This document shows, in pieces, positions 6,524-9,784 of a stretch of DNA of 9,784 nt (its first letter is position 1; every line of letters begins with the position of its first letter). Both the position numbers and the translations under genes were made by a program. Below the pieces are notes generated by a model that had not been told where the DNA came from, searched no databases, and saw only the letters and a program-made list of their open reading frames with translations. The stretch is from CAYJBH01 sp964369445 (GTDB lineage: Bacteria > Bacillota > Clostridia > Oscillospirales > Ruminococcaceae). The DNA lies in contig CAYJFU010000070.1 in NCBI GenBank assembly GCA_964369445.1, positions 1-9,784 on the forward strand, given 5' to 3'.

Positions 6524-6536
6524 AACGTACTAAGCT

Positions 6537-6565
6537 ATTTTACCACACACACGACGCTTTGTAAA
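6537..6565 (-). promoter_or_regulatory. Sigma-70/SigA-type promoter of the rpsO-pnp-tig-clpP-clpX cluster
   Basis: On the complement: -35 TTTACA (6565-6560), a 17-base spacer rich in GT, and -10 TAAAAT (6542-6537). Both boxes match consensus at five of six positions and the spacing is ideal. Transcription would begin near 6530, giving a leader of about 66 bases before rpsO. Confidence 0.8.
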
Positions 6566-6642
6566 GATATTTTTTCACATTTCAATCTTCGTACACAATT
6601 GGTTAGGTTAATCAAATGAATCTATCAGTTTTGTTAGAATTG

Positions 6643-6670
6643 TTGATTTTTTATTTATGTGTGTTATTAT
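6643..6670 (+). promoter_or_regulatory. Likely promoter of the small peptide gene
   Basis: TTGATT (6643-6648) and TATTAT (6665-6670), 16 bases apart, in a very A/T-rich stretch; overlapping alternatives such as TTATAT shift the spacing by two. It lies about 45 bases upstream of the peptide start and diverges from the rpsO promoter, leaving roughly 75 bases between the two -35 boxes. Confidence 0.6.
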
Positions 6671-6714
6671 ATATTTAATATAAGATTAAATATGCCACAT
6701 GAAAGGATATTTTT

Positions 6715-6900
6715 ATGAACAACAAAAACACAATGAAAAAAGAATGGACCCGTCCCGAAGTAGCATCACTTGAACTTAACGACACAATGAACAACGGTCT
6801 GAACAACGGTAACGGTAATGGTTGGGGCCATTGCAAACATGGTAACGTGCCCGGCATCGGCAACGGACATGACAAGTATGACAGCATCCTCTGTTCCTAA
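6715..6900 (+). CDS. Small Asn/Gly-rich peptide with RiPP-type leader (putative precursor, 61 aa)
   Basis: A 61-residue peptide, the only plus-strand gene in the window. The N-terminal half (MNNKNTMKKEWTRPEVASLE) looks like a RiPP leader. Trp11-x-x-Pro14-x-Val16-x-x-Leu19 followed by Thr24-Met25 has the spacing of the YxxPxLxxL...TM leaders of paeninodin-type lasso peptides, which are gripped by an RRE protein and cut after the Thr-x pair. The C-terminal half is Asn/Gly rich (about 26-38: NNGLNNGNGNGWG), then HCKHGNVPGIGNGHDKYDSILCS with Cys40, Cys60 and His39, His42, His52. After Met25 there is no Asp/Glu until Asp53, so a standard lasso ring at positions 7-9 cannot form. No signal peptide or membrane segment. 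Start supported by AAGGA (6703-6707) 7 bases upstream; it has its own promoter and terminator. No modification or export genes are in the window. It could be an orphan precursor, a different RiPP class, or an unmodified signalling or metal-binding peptide. Confidence 0.75.
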   Translation: MNNKNTMKKEWTRPEVASLELNDTMNNGLNNGNGNGWGHCKHGNVPGIGNGHDKYDSILCS

Positions 6901-6918
6901 TTATTAGTTAATAAAATG

Positions 6919-6945
6919 CCACCGGCTCAAAGCCGGTGGTTTTTT
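6919..6945 (+). terminator. Rho-independent terminator of the small peptide gene
   Basis: CCACCGGCT (6919-6927) pairs perfectly with AGCCGGTGG (6931-6939) around a CAA loop, followed by six T (6940-6945). This is a textbook intrinsic terminator 18 bases beyond the stop codon. Read on the minus strand, the same stem is followed by CATTTTATT, so it may also stop transcription coming from ppk. Confidence 0.93.
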
Positions 6946-6985
6946 ATATTTTTTAGTAACCCTATAAATCCAATTGCTCCTAATA

Positions 6986-7022
6986 CCACGTTAAATCGGG
7001 TAGTCCACCTTTAAAATCGTGG
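6986..7022 (-). other. Imperfect hairpin just downstream of ppk
   Basis: CCACG (6986-6990) pairs with CGTGG (7018-7022), TTAAA (6991-6995) with TTTAA (7010-7014), and GGT (6999-7001) with ACC (7007-7009), with small bulges between. It begins 11 bases after the ppk stop on the minus strand. It has no U-tract, so it may be a 3'-end stabilising structure working with the stem at 6919-6939, or chance. Confidence 0.3.
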
Positions 7023-7033
7023 CATGAAACACA

Positions 7034-9181
7034 TCACCCAAGTCCAAAAAGCCGCCGCCAAAAGCCTACCTTTTTAACAGGTTTATCCGACATTGGAAAG
7101 TTTGTGTCGAATGCGCCGAATATCTTGTAAAGTTCATCATGCGAGTCGAATATCTCTTCATCCTCACCACACTGCTTGCGGTGGTAGTCACCGAAGCTGT
7201 CCATGACAAACGCGTTTATATTGTCCTGCAGTTCGGCGTTTATTATCCTCAGCAATAGCTCACGGCTGTGGTGGTCGTCGATGCGTATGCCGACCTCAAC
7301 GCGCCGCTCGGTGTTTCTTGTAAGAAAGTCCGCCGAGGCGATGTAAATGCGCGCCTCACTCCCCTGCCCGAACACATAAATGCGTGAATGTTCAAGATAG
7401 CGTCCAACTATACTAGTGACGGTTATGTTCTCTGTGACACCCTTGACACCGGCGCGCAGACAGCATATGCCGCGAATTATCATCTCTATCTTTACACCGG
7501 CACAGGATGCCTGTGCAAGTTTGCGCATGATGTCCTTGTCGCTGACAGAGTTGCATTTTATCACAATCTTTGCCGGATTGCCCTGTGCGGCCTGCTCCAT
7601 CTCTCGCTCTATCTGCCTTATTATTTCAGTTTTAAAACAGAGCGGCGCCACAAGCAGGTGATCAGTCTGTGGGGTTTTTCGACCGAGTGACAGGTCGTGA
7701 AACAGTGCGGCTATCTCGGTACCGACGGAATTTTTTTGCGTTATATAAGATATATCGGTGTAAAGTTCCGCTGTGCTCTCGTTAAAGTTACCGGTACCTA
7801 CAAAGGAAATATAGTGCTTTTTGCCGTTTACTATTTTGGTTATAAGGCACAGTTTTGAGTGAACCTTATAGTCCTCGTATCCGTAAATGACGGTGCACCC
7901 GCTGTCCTCCAGCCTGTTTGCCCAGTGAATGTTGTTCTGCTCGTCAAACCGCGCACGTAGTTCCACCACCGTCACGACCTCTTTGCCGTTGTCAGAGGCT
8001 GCTATAAGTGCGTCGATCACCTTGGAGTCCGACGCGAGTCGATAAAGTGTCATTTTTATTGATATGACATCCGGATCGACAGCGGCCTCGTAAAGCAGTT
8101 TTATAAAAGGTCTCATGGAATGAAACGGGTAGCTGATGAGTAGATCGTGTTTGACGGTGCTGTCTGCCAGACTATAACCTTTTGGCGGTTGCACCCCCGA
8201 ACGATGTGTGTAAAACAACTTGTGTGACGGCATTGTGCGCTGTTTTAGGTGTTTTGATATATCATATAAAGCTCCCATTCCCAGCGGAAGCCTTTCAAAA
8301 ATGCAGTGTGACTTGTGCAACTGCAATTTTTCCTGTAAATACTCCACTATTTCCGCAGGAGCACCACGACTTAGTTCCAAACGAACCGCCGCCAGTTTGC
8401 GCCTCTTTTTCAGCAGTTCCGACATGACAAGGCGGTAGTCCAGTTCATGTTCCATCATCGCCTCGGACATGGAGAGGTCGGCGTTGCGCGTTATGCGAAA
8501 GGCACACTTAGATGATACATTCAGGTCAGGAAACACCTGCGATGCATAGTGCAGTATAATCTCCTCGGTAAAGGCGAACATCATCCTGTTATCAGCATTA
8601 AGAACTACAAGGCGCGGAAGTTGTGTACTTATCGGGATAAGTCCGAAACTTTTTTTATCGGCGCCCTTTACCTTTAACGTCATGGCGACATAACTTTCAA
8701 GGTTGCGCAAAAACGGAAAAGGATGGCGTCGGTCGATAACCTGTGGTGACAGTAGTGGTGCTATCTCATTTAGAAAATGATTTCTCCAAAACTTTTCTTC
8801 CTGTTTTGACGCTTTTTTAAAGTCAATATGATATATACCCTCATCTTCAAGCGACAATAGCAACTTGTCAAGAATATCATCGCGATAGCTGAGCAACTCC
8901 GACACCACCGGCATGATAGCATCCAGTTGCCCTTGCGCGTTAAGGCCGGTTTTATTGTCTATAGGTTGCACGTTCAAGAGCGTCTGGTCAAACAGCGAGC
9001 CTATCCTAACCATGAAAAATTCATCAAGGTTACTTGCGAAAATTGCACCGAATTTCAGCTTTTCTCCCAGTGGAACATGTTTACTATCCGCCAGTTCCAG
9101 TACGCGCCTGTTAAAACCCAGCCAACTTATTTCGCGGTTGATAAACATATCGTAGTTGGGTTTAACAGACTGTGATTTCAT
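7034..9181 (-). CDS. ppk1: Polyphosphate kinase 1
   Basis: A 715-residue PPK1, which reversibly polymerises the gamma-phosphate of ATP into inorganic polyphosphate. The N-terminal domain begins FINREISWLGFNRRVLEL (13-30) and NLDEFFMVRI (51-60). The middle domain contains LLSPQVIDRRHPFPFLRNLE (143-162). The two C-terminal phospholipase-D-like domains carry YRLASDSKVI (380-389), VVELRARFDEQNNI (405-418), then HSK with His441, the expected autophosphorylated histidine, and GTGNFNESTAELYTD (462-476). The second His598 is in EHSRIYVFG, followed by ASADFLTRNTERRVEV. Length is typical (about 690-730). ATG 9181 has GGAG 7 bases upstream and lies inside the end of the preceding gene (20-base overlap), indicating translational coupling. 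Polyphosphate supports stress survival and phosphate storage. Confidence 0.98.
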   Translation of the reverse strand: MKSQSVKPNYDMFINREISWLGFNRRVLELADSKHVPLGEKLKFGAIFASNLDEFFMVRIGSLFDQTLLNVQPIDNKTGLNAQGQLDAIMPVVSELLSYRDDILDKLLLSLEDEGIYHIDFKKASKQEEKFWRNHFLNEIAPLLSPQVIDRRHPFPFLRNLESYVAMTLKVKGADKKSFGLIPISTQLPRLVVLNADNRMMFAFTEEIILHYASQVFPDLNVSSKCAFRITRNADLSMSEAMMEHELDYRLVMSELLKKRRKLAAVRLELSRGAPAEIVEYLQEKLQLHKSHCIFERLPLGMGALYDISKHLKQRTMPSHKLFYTHRSGVQPPKGYSLADSTVKHDLLISYPFHSMRPFIKLLYEAAVDPDVISIKMTLYRLASDSKVIDALIAASDNGKEVVTVVELRARFDEQNNIHWANRLEDSGCTVIYGYEDYKVHSKLCLITKIVNGKKHYISFVGTGNFNESTAELYTDISYITQKNSVGTEIAALFHDLSLGRKTPQTDHLLVAPLCFKTEIIRQIEREMEQAAQGNPAKIVIKCNSVSDKDIMRKLAQASCAGVKIEMIIRGICCLRAGVKGVTENITVTSIVGRYLEHSRIYVFGQGSEARIYIASADFLTRNTERRVEVGIRIDDHHSRELLLRIINAELQDNINAFVMDSFGDYHRKQCGEDEEIFDSHDELYKIFGAFDTNFPMSDKPVKKVGFWRRLFGLG

Positions 9182-9530
9182 ATTTTATCTCCGTAAATAT
9201 TTTCTCGGTGATCCCCTCGACGAGCATCAGCTCTTCTATTGATTGGAACTCACCGTTTTGCTCACGGTAATGAACAATGGCATTCGCCCTGACTTCACCT
9301 ATGCCTTTTAGTATATCCAACTGTGCCGCCGGTGCATGATTTAAGCATACTTTTTCTTTGTCACACAGCGGATAATCCACCGCCTTATTTACCAGCTCGT
9401 CATCGGTTAAAAATGGCGGTGCCATCAGTACAACATAAAAGACCAACAACAACGCAAACACCGCGACGGTGCAAAAAAACCACAACGGCGAACTTTGTTT
9501 CTTAACCTTTACTTTGTCGTATAATGTCAT
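9162..9530 (-). CDS. Short ComEA-like membrane-anchored helix-hairpin-helix protein
   Basis: A 122-residue protein from ATG 9530 (MTLYDKVKVKKQSS). A basic N-terminus is followed by one hydrophobic segment (about 16-38: LWFFCTVAVFALLLVFYVVLM), a roughly 30-residue linker, and a C-terminal ComEA-type HhH domain: LNHAPAAQLDILKGIGEVRA, then AIVHYREQNGEFQSIEEL and VEGITEKIFTEIK. The two 'GIG/GIT' hairpins are DNA-backbone contacts in ComEA, the receptor for incoming DNA in competence. Full ComEA proteins also have an SLBB domain between anchor and HhH; it is missing here. ATG 9530 is preferred over a GTG at 9548 because GGAG (9538-9541) sits 7 bases upstream. It overlaps the HAD gene by 29 bases and ppk by 20. 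It may be a DNA-uptake receptor or another envelope DNA-binding protein; I leave the symbol blank because of the missing domain. Confidence 0.85.
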   Translation of the reverse strand: MTLYDKVKVKKQSSPLWFFCTVAVFALLLVFYVVLMAPPFLTDDELVNKAVDYPLCDKEKVCLNHAPAAQLDILKGIGEVRANAIVHYREQNGEFQSIEELMLVEGITEKIFTEIKYEITVC

Positions 9531-9783
9531 AGAGATACTCCGCAACACCGCCCTCGTAGCTGGGCATCACAACCCTGTCTGCGTGCGCCCTTATATGTTT
9601 TGGCGCATCGGCAGGCACCACCGCAACACCGGCGGCCTTCAGCGCTTCGATATCGTTGTCGTAATCCCCCATCATGACGGTGTTTGCCATCTTTTTTCCG
9701 AGTAGTTTTGTAAGCTGCTTTAATGCTGTCGCTTTGGTTACACCTTTAGGCAACAGTTCGACATTTTCTTCGTTTGAGAATAC
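9502..9783 (-). CDS. Cof-type HAD-superfamily phosphatase (C-terminal part, cut by window)
   Basis: The last 93 codons of a gene entering from the right edge. They contain ELLPKGVTKATALKQL, in which the Lys is HAD motif III, and MGDYDNDIEALKAAGVAVVP, the acidic motif IV (GDxxND) that binds Mg2+. Then come ADAPKHIRAHADRVVM and GGVAEYLYDII, the usual end of Cof/YidA-like sugar-phosphate or cofactor phosphatases ('...A.D.VT....DGVA..L'). In this subfamily the cap domain lies upstream, outside the window. Internal TTG or ATG codons are not real starts because the family sequence continues unbroken to the edge. Substrate cannot be told. It overlaps the ComEA-like gene by 29 bases, so the two are likely co-transcribed. 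Confidence 0.9.
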   Translation of the reverse strand, partial: VFSNEENVELLPKGVTKATALKQLTKLLGKKMANTVMMGDYDNDIEALKAAGVAVVPADAPKHIRAHADRVVMPSYEGGVAEYLYDIIRQSKG

Positions 9784-9784
9784 T

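Noticed and set aside
6675..6887. Minus-strand open frame of 70 codons opposite the small peptide gene
   Set aside because: Leu/Pro repeats arise from the complement of the Asn/Gly codon runs; promoter, ribosome site and terminator all support the plus strand.
6715..6900. Calling the small peptide a classical lasso peptide
   Set aside because: The leader fits, but no Asp/Glu lies at ring positions 7-9 of the presumed core and no lasso biosynthesis genes are visible.
9531..9548. Upstream GTG start for the ComEA-like protein (six extra residues)
   Set aside because: The ATG at 9530 has a GGAG at the right distance; the GTG has no comparable ribosome site and deepens the overlap.
1..9784. CRISPR array, tRNA/rRNA genes, insertion sequence or anti-phage defence system
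   Set aside because: No repeat-spacer pattern, clover-leaf genes, transposase or defence-type domains were seen; the window is mainly housekeeping genes.

Overview
The window is bacterial. It has compact gene packing, good Shine-Dalgarno sites, moderate GC and housekeeping genes of clear Firmicutes character. These include ClpP/ClpX, trigger factor, PNPase, an 85-residue S15, a membrane-anchored ComEA-like protein, and a small peptide with a leader resembling clostridial/paenibacillar RiPP leaders. My best guess is an uncultured or gut-type member of Clostridia; this is inference from protein character, not a database match.

Layout. Almost everything is on the minus strand, so it is transcribed from high to low coordinates. 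At the right edge, a Cof-type HAD phosphatase (cut by the window end), a short ComEA-like helix-hairpin-helix membrane protein and polyphosphate kinase (ppk) overlap one another (9783 to 7034). They end at a hairpin region near 6919-7022. A single plus-strand gene (6715-6900) follows, with its own promoter and a textbook terminator. It encodes a 61-residue Asn/Gly-rich peptide with a leader-like N-terminus. Divergent from it, a strong sigma-70-type promoter (6537-6565) starts the main cluster on the minus strand: rpsO, pnp, tig, clpP, clpX (6464 to 443). A 17-bp hairpin (351-395) closes the cluster. At the left edge lies the 5' end of a TIM-barrel sugar phosphate isomerase/epimerase-like gene (265 to 1, cut by the window).

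How it fits together. rpsO-pnp-tig-clpP-clpX joins a ribosomal protein, an RNA-degrading enzyme, the ribosome-bound chaperone and a complete ClpXP protease, so it covers nascent-chain folding, RNA turnover and protein turnover in one tandem cluster. The leaders are RNA-structure-rich. The rpsO leader can form a helix with a G-U/G-C pair next to nested GC stems, suggestive of S15 autoregulation. The rpsO-pnp spacer can form a branched hairpin. The pnp leader has an 8-bp stem and an upstream CCUCC that can pair with the pnp Shine-Dalgarno.

Main anomalies. (1) pnp is split by a single missing base exactly at the codon of the conserved Arg in the FTRG motif; all other catalytic residues are intact. 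(2) The orphan RiPP-like precursor matches the lasso-type leader spacing but has no acidic residue where a lasso ring would need one, and no modification genes are in view. (3) There are unannotated small ORFs with a strong Shine-Dalgarno between tig and clpP. No tRNA, rRNA, CRISPR array, insertion sequence or defence system was seen.
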